Source of the DNA: JAIVHA01 sp965367295
GTDB taxonomy: Bacteria > Pseudomonadota > Gammaproteobacteria > DSM-19610
Assembly: GCA_965367295.1 (NCBI GenBank)
Contig: CBDUHN010000024.1
Location: 1 to 51,033, forward strand
Reading direction: 5' to 3'
DNA length: 51,033 bases
Positions 44,078 through 51,033 of the stretch are shown here, piece after piece. The notes beneath the pieces were generated by a model. The model was not told the origin of the DNA. It searched no databases and was given only the letters and a program-made list of their open reading frames with translations. A program made the position numbers and the translations under genes. Position 1 is the first letter of the stretch; each line of letters starts with the position of its first letter.

Positions 44078-44860
44078 ATGCCTGTCCGTTCTGGTCCAGG
44101 CAGACCTGTCAGGCCATTGCGCGGCTATCTTCCCGAGCCCGATATCGGTACCCTTACGCGCGTGCATCCGTTGATCCGTATTCTTTCCCTGCTGGTATTT
44201 ATCGTGCTGATGGCGCTGGGTGGCCTGTCCAGCCTGGTGATCGGCGGGTGCCTGTTGGTGCTGCTCTATACGGTTTCCGGTATGACGCCAGTGCATGGAT
44301 TGTGGCGCGTGGTGCGGCGCATCCGTTGGCTGCTGCTGTCGATCCTGTTGTTGTATGGCTGGTGGACGCCGGGGACACCGCTGCTGACAGAGTTGGGCGC
44401 CTATGCGCCATCGTTGGAAGGACTGGTGCAGGGCGGTGTGCGCGCAGGTTTGCTGGTTGCCATTGTCGGTGCGGTGCACTGGGTGATGACCACTACACAC
44501 CGCCCCGAATTACTGGGTGCCGTGGTGGCCCTGACCTCGCCCCTGCAGCGGTTGGGTGTTGCCCATGAACGGCTGGCTGTACGCATCTTGCTGACCCTGG
44601 AAACGGTGCCGCAGGTACAAAGGGTGGCAGCTGAGGCGGCACGGGAACCGCTAGGTCGGGTTTCGCGTCTGGCGTCTGTGTCACACCGTGCCCGCACGCT
44701 GTACGGGCGCATCCTGGCCCAGGCCGATAGCGCCGAACTCAGGGCCCGTGAAGTTCAGATGATAGGTCGTGTGCCGCGCTGGCAGTGGGGAGTTCCGGTT
44801 TTCGTGGCGTTATTGCTTTGGTTGGGGCGTTGGTCGACCGGCCTCTTGGGACTGGCATAG
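44078..44860 (+). CDS. CbiQ/EcfT-like energy-coupling factor transmembrane protein
   Basis: A 260-residue membrane protein with about five segments. It resembles the T component of ECF transporters: charged cytoplasmic start, segments at about 32-65, 80-105 and 120-140, and a basic loop with an Ala-Arg-Gly type region such as EAAREPLGRVSRLASVS. A last segment follows at about 230-250. The ATG at 44078 was chosen over a longer frame that would begin at the fimV terminator. No ATPase or substrate-binding partner is nearby, so the substrate and mode are unknown. Followed by truA after 16 bases. Confidence 0.65.
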   Translation: MPVRSGPGRPVRPLRGYLPEPDIGTLTRVHPLIRILSLLVFIVLMALGGLSSLVIGGCLLVLLYTVSGMTPVHGLWRVVRRIRWLLLSILLLYGWWTPGTPLLTELGAYAPSLEGLVQGGVRAGLLVAIVGAVHWVMTTTHRPELLGAVVALTSPLQRLGVAHERLAVRILLTLETVPQVQRVAAEAAREPLGRVSRLASVSHRARTLYGRILAQADSAELRAREVQMIGRVPRWQWGVPVFVALLLWLGRWSTGLLGLA

Positions 44861-44876
44861 TTACAGAACGAAACGT

Positions 44877-45659
44877 ATGCGGATTGCACTGGGAATCGAA
44901 TATGACGGCACCGGTTTTCGCGGCTGGCAGCGTCAGCAGCCGGGCGTACGCACGGTGCAGGAAAGCCTGGAGTCGGCCCTATCCATGGTAGCGGATCATC
45001 CCATAGAGGTGACCTGCGCCGGCCGCACAGATGCCGGTGTGCATGCCACGGCACAGGTGGTCCATTTCGATACCGGCGCCATACGCCCGGAGCGGGCCTG
45101 GTTGCTGGGCACCAACACGGCCTTGCCTGGTGATGTCCGGGTGCGGTGGATGCAGGAAGTGGATGACGCCTTTCATGCCCGCTTCACCGCCCGCGCCCGT
45201 AGCTATCGCTACGTGATTCTCAATCGCCGGGTGGGGTCGGCACTGGAGCGCCATCGGGTGGGCTGGGAATACCGTCCACTATCCCTCGCACCCATGCAGG
45301 CGGCGGCTCAGCACCTGATAGGTGAACATGATTTTTCGTCGTTTCGCGCCGCTCAGTGTCAGGCGACGCACCCCCGTCGGCATGTGGAGCGGATCGCGGT
45401 CAGCCAGGACGGAGAGTATTTCTATGTCGATATCACCGCGAATGCCTTTTTGCACCACATGGTGCGCAACATCGTTGGTGCATTGCTGGCCATCGGGCGA
45501 GGAGAGCAGTCGGCCGACTGGACCGGCGAGCTACTGTCGTTACGTGATCGGACCCTGGCAGCCGCAACGGCACCGGCAGCTGGCTTATTCCTGGTGGGTG
45601 TGCGCTATGCCGGGGAATACCGCTTTCCGGAGCCAGGCCATCTGCCGCGTTTCGCCTGA
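44877..45659 (+). CDS. truA: tRNA pseudouridine(38-40) synthase TruA
   Basis: A 260-residue enzyme (E. coli 270) that makes pseudouridine in the anticodon stem-loop. It starts RIALGIEYDGTGFRGWQRQ and has the catalytic D52 in CAGRTDAGVHATAQV. The blocks ARSYRYVI and AFLHHMVRNIVGALLAIG follow. The ATG at 44877 is preceded by the end of the CbiQ-like gene. Typical fimV-truA-trpF order otherwise. Confidence 0.96.
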   Translation: MRIALGIEYDGTGFRGWQRQQPGVRTVQESLESALSMVADHPIEVTCAGRTDAGVHATAQVVHFDTGAIRPERAWLLGTNTALPGDVRVRWMQEVDDAFHARFTARARSYRYVILNRRVGSALERHRVGWEYRPLSLAPMQAAAQHLIGEHDFSSFRAAQCQATHPRRHVERIAVSQDGEYFYVDITANAFLHHMVRNIVGALLAIGRGEQSADWTGELLSLRDRTLAAATAPAAGLFLVGVRYAGEYRFPEPGHLPRFA

Positions 45660-45748
45660 TTTCCATGGCCACAGGATGGTTCGGGTCCAGGGGCAAGATC
45701 TGGTACCCTATGCCCTTTGAGCAGGATCGAGTGGAAGTGGGGTAGCCG

Positions 45749-46384
45749 GTGCGTACGCGCGTCAAGATTTGCGGGATCACCCGCCCGGAAGACGGTCTTG
45801 CAGCGGCCGAGGCCGGGGCCGATGCCATCGGCCTGGTGTTCTACCCGCGCAGCCCCCGCTTCGTGACACCGGACCAGGCGCTCGCCGTGGTCCGCGCGCT
45901 ACCGTCTTTTGTGACCGTGGTGGGGCTGTTCGTCAACGAGCAACCGGGCATGGTACGCGCCATGTCCAATGCCGTCGGGCTGGAGGTGCTGCAGTTCCAC
46001 GGCGATGAATCACCGGAGTACTGCCGCCAGTTCAACCAGCCCTTCATCAAGGCGCTACGGGTGCAGCCGGAAGTGGATCTGGCTGGACTGTCCGCGGGCT
46101 ACCGGGAGGCGCAGGGCCTGCTGCTCGATGCCTGGCACGCGGCAGTCCCGGGTGGCAACGGCGAGGTCTTCGATTGGGGGCTGATCCCCGAGGTGCTACA
46201 GGCGCATTGTATTCTGGCCGGGGGCCTGACACCGGACAACGTGGCCGAAGCCATTCGGCAGGTGAAACCCTATGCCGTGGATGTGAGTAGCGGTGTGGAG
46301 GCGGACAAGGGGATCAAGGATCCCGCAAAGATCGCAGCATTCATGCGAGGAGTGAACATTGGCGACACAAGCAAAGACAGCTGA
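45749..46384 (+). CDS. trpF: Phosphoribosylanthranilate isomerase TrpF
   Basis: A 211-residue stand-alone isomerase of tryptophan synthesis (fused to TrpC in E. coli). The start VKICGITRPEDGLAAAEAGADAIG places the catalytic Cys at residue 8; LQFHGDESPEYC and LLLDAWH contain the other expected residues. GTG start at 45749. It overlaps trpB by 26 bases, so translation is coupled. Confidence 0.95.
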   Translation: MRTRVKICGITRPEDGLAAAEAGADAIGLVFYPRSPRFVTPDQALAVVRALPSFVTVVGLFVNEQPGMVRAMSNAVGLEVLQFHGDESPEYCRQFNQPFIKALRVQPEVDLAGLSAGYREAQGLLLDAWHAAVPGGNGEVFDWGLIPEVLQAHCILAGGLTPDNVAEAIRQVKPYAVDVSSGVEADKGIKDPAKIAAFMRGVNIGDTSKDS

Positions 46385-47591
46385 TTCTTCGACGTCGTTA
46401 CCGGACCTTCCCGATGACAATGGTCATTTCGGACCCTACGGTGGACGCTTTGTGGCAGAGACCCTCATGGGGCCGCTGGAAGAGCTGCGTCTGGCCTATG
46501 AGCAGTATCTCGGCGATCCAGAATTCCAGGCCGAACTGGACCAGGATCTGGCTCATTATGTCGGCCGTCCCTCGCCGGTATATCACGCCAGGCGCTGGAG
46601 CGAGCAACTGGGCGGGGCACAGATCTACCTCAAGCGCGAGGACCTCAACCATACCGGCGCACACAAGATCAACAATACGGTAGGGCAGGCGCTGCTGGCC
46701 CAACGTATGGGCAAGACCCGCATCATCGGCGAGACCGGTGCCGGTCAGCACGGGGTGGCCACTGCCACCGTGGCGGCACGACTGGGGCTGGAGTGCGTCA
46801 TCTACATGGGCGCCGAGGATATTGCTCGCCAAGCCATCAATGTCTACCGCATGCGCCTGCTGGGTGCCCGGGTGGTATCGGTCACCTCCGGTTCCAAGAC
46901 CTTGAAGGATGCACTGAACGAAGCGATGCGCGACTGGGTCACCAACGTCGACAATACTTTCTACATCATCGGTACCGTCGCCGGGCCGCACCCCTATCCA
47001 GCCATGGTACGCGACTTCCAGGCGGTGATCGGTCGCGAGGCGCGCGCCCAGATGCAGGCACAGACCGGCAAGTTGCCCGATGCGCTGGTGGCCTGTGTAG
47101 GTGGCGGTTCCAACGCCATCGGTCTGTTCCATCCCTTCCTGGGCGACGCTTCGGTGAAGATGTACGGCGTGGAGGGCGGTGGAGACGGTATCGAGAGCGG
47201 GCGCCACGCTGCCCCCCTGTGTGCAGGCCAGCCCGGCGTGCTGCATGGCAACCGTACCTACCTGATGGAGGATGCGGACGGGCAGATCATTGAAACCCAT
47301 TCGGTCTCCGCTGGACTGGATTATCCCGGCGTGGGCCCCGAACATGCCTGGCTGAAGGATACCGGCCGTGCCCAGTATGTGGCGGCCACCGACAGCGAGG
47401 CGCTGGCAGCGTTTCATGCCTTGACCCGCATCGAGGGCATCATCCCGGCACTGGAATCCAGTCATGCACTGGCCTACGCCGCAAAGCTCGCTCCGACCAT
47501 GGCCCAGGACCAGACTATCCTGGTTAACCTTTCCGGGCGCGGCGACAAGGATATTCACACCGTGGCCACGCTGGAGGGCATCGAGGTATGA
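46359..47591 (+). CDS. trpB: Tryptophan synthase beta subunit TrpB
   Basis: A 410-residue pyridoxal-phosphate enzyme (E. coli 397) that joins indole and serine. The PLP lysine is K103 in HTGAHKINNTVGQ; ETGAGQHGVATATVAA and the GGGSNAIG phosphate loop are present. TTG at 46359 is the likely start: a perfect GAGGAG (46347-46352) lies 6 bases before it, inside trpF. trpA begins inside the stop codon (ATGA overlap). Confidence 0.96.
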   Translation: MATQAKTADSSTSLPDLPDDNGHFGPYGGRFVAETLMGPLEELRLAYEQYLGDPEFQAELDQDLAHYVGRPSPVYHARRWSEQLGGAQIYLKREDLNHTGAHKINNTVGQALLAQRMGKTRIIGETGAGQHGVATATVAARLGLECVIYMGAEDIARQAINVYRMRLLGARVVSVTSGSKTLKDALNEAMRDWVTNVDNTFYIIGTVAGPHPYPAMVRDFQAVIGREARAQMQAQTGKLPDALVACVGGGSNAIGLFHPFLGDASVKMYGVEGGGDGIESGRHAAPLCAGQPGVLHGNRTYLMEDADGQIIETHSVSAGLDYPGVGPEHAWLKDTGRAQYVAATDSEALAAFHALTRIEGIIPALESSHALAYAAKLAPTMAQDQTILVNLSGRGDKDIHTVATLEGIEV

Positions 47592-48418
47592 GCCGCATTG
47601 CCAAACGTTTTGCCGACCTGCGCGCTGCCGGCCGCAAGGCCCTGATCCCCTATGTCACCGCCGGTGATCCAAATCCGGAAGTCAGCGTGCCGCTGATGCA
47701 CGCGCTGGTGGCGGCGGGTGCCGATGTACTGGAACTGGGGGTGCCGTTTTCCGATCCCATGGCCGACGGCCCGGTGATCCAGGCCGCCTGCGAGCGGGCC
47801 CTGGTGCATCACACCAGCCTGCGCAGAGTGCTGGAGATGGTGCGTGAATTCCGTACCCGCGATGCCGACACGCCGGTGGTGCTGATGGGTTACCTCAACC
47901 CTGTGGAAGTCATGGGCTACGAGGTCTTTGCCACCGCCGCACAGGCAGCGGGCATCGACGGTGTGCTGACGGTGGATCTGCCGCCGGAAGAGGCCCACGA
48001 TCTGGTGCAGGCGTTGCAGCGCGTGGAACTTGATCCGATCTTTCTGCTGTCGCCCACCTCGGATACGGCACGTATCGACAGGATCAGCGCGGTGGCGAGC
48101 GGCTTCATCTACTACGTTTCCATCAAGGGTGTGACCGGTTCCAGTCAACTGGATGTAGCGGCTGTGAGGCGTAAGGTCGACGAGATCCGTACCCACACCG
48201 CGCTGCCGGTGGGGGTGGGCTTCGGGATTCGCGATGCCGAGTCCGCCGCCCAGGTGGCCGCAGTGGCCGATGCCGTGGTGGTGGGCAGTGCGCTGGTGGG
48301 GCGGATCCCCGAATTGCAGGCGCAGCCCGACCAGATTCCGGCGGTGCTGGCCGCCGTACTGGCCGACATGCGTCGCGCCATGGATGCAATTCCGCCACAG
48401 GCGGCCAGCGCCGGTTGA
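47588..48418 (+). CDS. trpA: Tryptophan synthase alpha subunit TrpA
   Basis: A 276-residue TIM-barrel lyase (E. coli 268) that releases indole. E49 and D60 in LELGVPFSDPMADGP are the catalytic pair, and GFGIRDAESAAQVAA is the phosphate-binding end. Its ATG overlaps the trpB stop. The trpFBA group lies between truA and accD, an order shared by several gammaproteobacterial lineages. Confidence 0.97.
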   Translation: MSRIAKRFADLRAAGRKALIPYVTAGDPNPEVSVPLMHALVAAGADVLELGVPFSDPMADGPVIQAACERALVHHTSLRRVLEMVREFRTRDADTPVVLMGYLNPVEVMGYEVFATAAQAAGIDGVLTVDLPPEEAHDLVQALQRVELDPIFLLSPTSDTARIDRISAVASGFIYYVSIKGVTGSSQLDVAAVRRKVDEIRTHTALPVGVGFGIRDAESAAQVAAVADAVVVGSALVGRIPELQAQPDQIPAVLAAVLADMRRAMDAIPPQAASAG

Positions 48419-48485
48419 ACGATCCGACTGGTCGTGCGATTACACCAAGCGAAATTCATGAATTACTATTGAGAGCAGGAATGCC

Positions 48486-49349
48486 ATGAGCTGGTTCGAA
48501 AAACTGATGCCTTCGCGGATTCGCACCGAAGGCGGGGACAAGAAGCAGGTACCGGAAGGCATCTGGAGCCAATGCAACGGCTGCAACCAGATCCTGTATC
48601 GCGCAGAACTGGAACGGAACCTCGATGTCTGCCCCAAGTGCGATCATCACATGCGCATCGATGCGCGGCGCCGACTGGATGGTTTCCTCGACGAGGAACC
48701 ACGGGTGGAAATTGCTGCCAACCTGGAGCCGCTGGATGAACTGAAGTTCAAGGACAGCAAGAAATACAAGGACCGGATCACCCTGGCCCAGAAGGCCACC
48801 GGCGAGAAGGACGCGCTGGTGGTGATGCGCGGCGAGGTGGAGGGTGTGCCGCTGGTGGCCGCCGCCTTCGAGTTCAAGTTCATGGGTGGCTCCATGGGAG
48901 CGGTGGTGGGTGAGAAATTCGTGCGCGCCGTGAATGCCTCCCTGGAACACAATATTCCGCTGGTGTGTTTTTCCGCCAGTGGCGGCGCGCGCATGCAGGA
49001 GGCGCTGTTTTCCCTGATGCAGATGGCCAAGACCAGTGCTGCGCTGGCGCGCCTGTCCGATGCCGGTATCCCATTCATCTCGGTGCTGACCGACCCCACG
49101 ATGGGCGGCGTGTCCGCGAGCTTCGCTATGCTGGGGGACGTCCATGTGGCTGAGCCCAATGCCCTGATCGGCTTTGCCGGCCCCCGTGTCATCGAACAGA
49201 CCGTGCGCGAAAAACTGCCGGAAGGTTTCCAGCGCAGCGAATTCCTGCTTGAACACGGCGCCATCGATATGATCATCGACCGTCGTGAAATGCGCAGCCG
49301 CATTGCCGGTCTGCTGGCCATGCTGCTCAAGCGGCCGGCTATTGCCTGA
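48486..49349 (+). CDS. accD: Acetyl-CoA carboxylase carboxyltransferase subunit beta AccD
   Basis: A 287-residue subunit (E. coli 304) of the carboxyltransferase that makes malonyl-CoA with AccA. The N-terminal zinc ribbon has C30, C33, C49 and C52, then the crotonase-like domain with GGSMGAVVGEKFVRA, SASGGARMQEALFSLMQ and GGVSASFAMLGDV. The ATG at 48486 follows GAGCAGGAATGCC. folC follows after 43 bases. Confidence 0.97.
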   Translation: MSWFEKLMPSRIRTEGGDKKQVPEGIWSQCNGCNQILYRAELERNLDVCPKCDHHMRIDARRRLDGFLDEEPRVEIAANLEPLDELKFKDSKKYKDRITLAQKATGEKDALVVMRGEVEGVPLVAAAFEFKFMGGSMGAVVGEKFVRAVNASLEHNIPLVCFSASGGARMQEALFSLMQMAKTSAALARLSDAGIPFISVLTDPTMGGVSASFAMLGDVHVAEPNALIGFAGPRVIEQTVREKLPEGFQRSEFLLEHGAIDMIIDRREMRSRIAGLLAMLLKRPAIA

Positions 49350-49392
49350 AAGAGTGCAGTGTCCTGTTGTGGCGCCGGGATTCGTGACCTGA

Positions 49393-50685
49393 ATGCAAAA
49401 GGCTGCCACCCCGCGTTTCGCCACCCTCGAAGAATGGCTGGGCTGGCAGGAGACCCTGCATCCCACCGAGATTGAGCTGGGACTGGAACGCATCGCCGCC
49501 GTAGCTCGCGATCTGGATGTTTTGTCGCCGGCCTGTCCGGTCATCACCGTAGCGGGCACCAATGGCAAGGGTTCCTGTGTTGCCCTGCTGGAGTCTATCC
49601 TGCGTGCCGCCGGCTACCGGGTGGGCAGTTATACCTCGCCGCATTTGTTGCGCTACAACGAGCGCATTCGCATAGCCGGGGAGCCGGTTTCCGATGCCGC
49701 GCTGTGTGATGCCTTTGCGCATATCGATTCCGTGCGCGGCTCACGTTCACTGACCTATTTTGAATTCGGCACCCTCGCGGCTCTGGATATCTTCAGCGTA
49801 GAATCCCTGGACGTGTGGCTGTTGGAGGTGGGGCTGGGTGGCCGACTCGACGCAGTGAATATCATCGATGCCGACGTGGCGCTGGTCACCGGTATCGACA
49901 TTGATCATGCCGACTGGCTGGGCCATGACCGGGAAACTATCGGCCGCGAAAAGGCCGGGATTTTCCGCCGGGGCCGTCCCGCCGTATGCGGTGATACCCG
50001 ACCGCCGGCTTCCCTGCCGGCGGCAGCGCAGGCGCTCGGCGCGCTGTGGCTCGGGCGCGGCGAGGCGTTTGATTGTGCAGTCGGCGACCACGCATGGAAC
50101 TGGTATGGCCGAGAGCAGCAGGAGCATCTACCCCTGCCGGCGCTAGCCGGTGCGCATCAACTCGACAATGCCGCAGCGGTGCTGCAGGTGCTGGACTGCC
50201 TGCAGTCCCGATTGCCGGTCAGCCGTATGGCGCTCGAACAGGGGCTGCGTACTGTGTCCTTGCCGGGGCGGTTTCAGCGTCTGCCTGGCGCGGTGGAACA
50301 GGTGCTGGACGTGGCGCATAATCCGCAGGGTGGCCGTACCCTGGCACAGGCGCTGCAGGCGTATCCGGTCGCCGGGCAGACGCACCTGGTATTGGGGATG
50401 CTGGCGGACAAGGATGTGCAGGCCTTCGTGCAACCACTGCTGCCATGGGTGGACCACTGGTACCTGGGCGGTCTGCAGGTCCATCGGGGACTGCCTGCAC
50501 AGATGCTGCAGGAGCGAGTGCAGGAAACGCTGCCCGCAGCAGGGGTAATGGTGGATGTGGATGTACGCTCCGCCTATCAACGAGCGATGGTGCAGGCATG
50601 CCCGGGTGACCGTGTGGTGGTATGCGGTTCCTTCCATACGGTCGCGGCCGTGGCGGCGTTAACCGGCAAACAGGCAAATCACTAG
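49393..50685 (+). CDS. folC: Bifunctional folylpolyglutamate/dihydrofolate synthase FolC
   Basis: A 430-residue Mur-ligase-like enzyme (E. coli 422) that adds glutamates to folate. The ATP loop is TVAGTNGKGSCVALL (P-loop about 55-62), then SYTSPHLLRYNERIRI, EVGLGGRLDAVN and the C-terminal ligase block VLDVAHNPQGGRTLAQAL. No ribosome site better than GTGACC is visible at the start ATG. dedD follows after 7 bases. Confidence 0.95.
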   Translation: MQKAATPRFATLEEWLGWQETLHPTEIELGLERIAAVARDLDVLSPACPVITVAGTNGKGSCVALLESILRAAGYRVGSYTSPHLLRYNERIRIAGEPVSDAALCDAFAHIDSVRGSRSLTYFEFGTLAALDIFSVESLDVWLLEVGLGGRLDAVNIIDADVALVTGIDIDHADWLGHDRETIGREKAGIFRRGRPAVCGDTRPPASLPAAAQALGALWLGRGEAFDCAVGDHAWNWYGREQQEHLPLPALAGAHQLDNAAAVLQVLDCLQSRLPVSRMALEQGLRTVSLPGRFQRLPGAVEQVLDVAHNPQGGRTLAQALQAYPVAGQTHLVLGMLADKDVQAFVQPLLPWVDHWYLGGLQVHRGLPAQMLQERVQETLPAAGVMVDVDVRSAYQRAMVQACPGDRVVVCGSFHTVAAVAALTGKQANH

Positions 50686-50692
50686 AGGATCG

Positions 50693-51033
50693 ATGGCGGT
50701 GGAGCAGATTGTCAAACAGCGAGTGGTGGGAGCAGTCGTCCTGGTGGCCCTGGCGGTGATTTTCATTCCGGTACTGCTGGAAGGGCCTGACAAGGAGCGT
50801 GCGCCAGGTGAACTGGATATACCCCCGTCCATGGCAGACCTGCGCGAGGGCAGCATCGAGCCCATGGAGCAGACCCTGATCGTGCCGCCGGAAAAAATCA
50901 CCACCGTGGTGATTGAGGAACCAAGGGAAATGGCTCCCGCGCCACAGGAAATCCCGGTCGAGACGGTGGAGCAGGAGCAGGAGAAGGCAAAGCCCGCACC
51001 GACACCGACCCCGGAGCCCACGCCAGCCCCGGA
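50693..51033 (+). CDS. dedD: DedD-like SPOR-domain protein, N-terminal part (cut by window edge)
   Basis: The open frame continues through the right edge for 113 codons. It has a short cytoplasmic start, one membrane segment (about 10-28, VVGAVVLVALAVIFIPVLL) and a Glu/Pro-rich linker with a Thr-Pro repeat near the edge. This is the plan of DedD-type division proteins, whose peptidoglycan-binding SPOR domain would follow outside the window. The position after folC supports it. AGAGGA lies just before the ATG. Confidence 0.8.
   Translation, partial: MAVEQIVKQRVVGAVVLVALAVIFIPVLLEGPDKERAPGELDIPPSMADLREGSIEPMEQTLIVPPEKITTVVIEEPREMAPAPQEIPVETVEQEQEKAKPAPTPTPEPTPAP

Noticed and set aside
46398..47558. 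Open frame of about 386 codons antisense to trpB
   Set aside because: Shadow of trpB without any domain signal.

Overview
The window reads as one contiguous piece of a GC-rich gammaproteobacterial chromosome. The best support is gene order. The block lysR / leuC-leuD-leuB-asd-fimV / truA-trpF-trpB-trpA-accD-folC-dedD and the block queA-tgt-yajC-secD-secF are arrangements typical of Gammaproteobacteria such as Pseudomonas and the sulfur-oxidising Chromatiales-like lineages. The protein sequences look closest to the latter, but this is an impression and no search was run. I see no rRNA, no CRISPR array, no insertion sequence and no phage genes. Nearly everything is housekeeping or central metabolism.

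Layout. 1-3.1 kb: end of a FliK-like gene (cut by the left edge), a GYF_2-type membrane protein, a YpfJ-type zinc metallopeptidase and a membrane-anchored protein of unknown function. 3.1-5.8 kb: a complete AmmeMemoRadiSam set (AMMECR1 and Memo proteins on the minus strand, radical SAM protein divergent on the plus strand), whose function is not established as far as I know. 5.9-8.4 kb: a REC-PAS-kinase-REC hybrid sensor and mogA. 8.6-18.1 kb: a glycogen/alpha-glucan cluster, with glgB divergent from glgC-GH57-malQ and glgP convergent. No glycogen synthase lies in the window. 18.3-24 kb: tRNA-Leu(CAA), queA, tgt (queuosine) and yajC-secD-secF (protein export). 24-27.9 kb, minus strand: two small unknown proteins, suhB, then psd, a PCu(A)C copper chaperone and a SCO1 protein as a tight operon. 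28-35.6 kb, mostly plus strand: prmB, a small conserved-looking gene, hemN behind a perfect FNR/ANR box, aroC, an MFS permease, an unrecognised P-loop protein and a MetA-type homoserine acyltransferase. 35.8-51 kb: the leucine, aspartate-semialdehyde, FimV, TruA, tryptophan, AccD, FolC and DedD block.

How the genes work together. GlgC makes ADP-glucose, GlgB branches the polymer, and GlgP, MalQ and probably the GH57 enzyme remodel or degrade it. SCO1 and PCu(A)C would deliver copper to cytochrome oxidase. The FNR-type box on hemN suggests the cell experiences low oxygen. YajC-SecDF pulls exported proteins across the membrane.

Unexplained structure. A short palindromic sequence with the core GCGAAT..ATTCGC (or CCGAAT..ATTCGG) recurs in four spacers, as a single hairpin, a 23-bp inverted pair and a 146-bp MITE-like unit. 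Strikingly AT-rich stretches precede each of leuC, leuD and leuB. A CGTCATTGCGAG-type inverted repeat follows malQ. The least understood genes are the AmmeMemoRadiSam trio, the P-loop protein upstream of metA, and a cysteine-rich small membrane protein after secF. I found no clear evidence of a wholly new multi-gene system.
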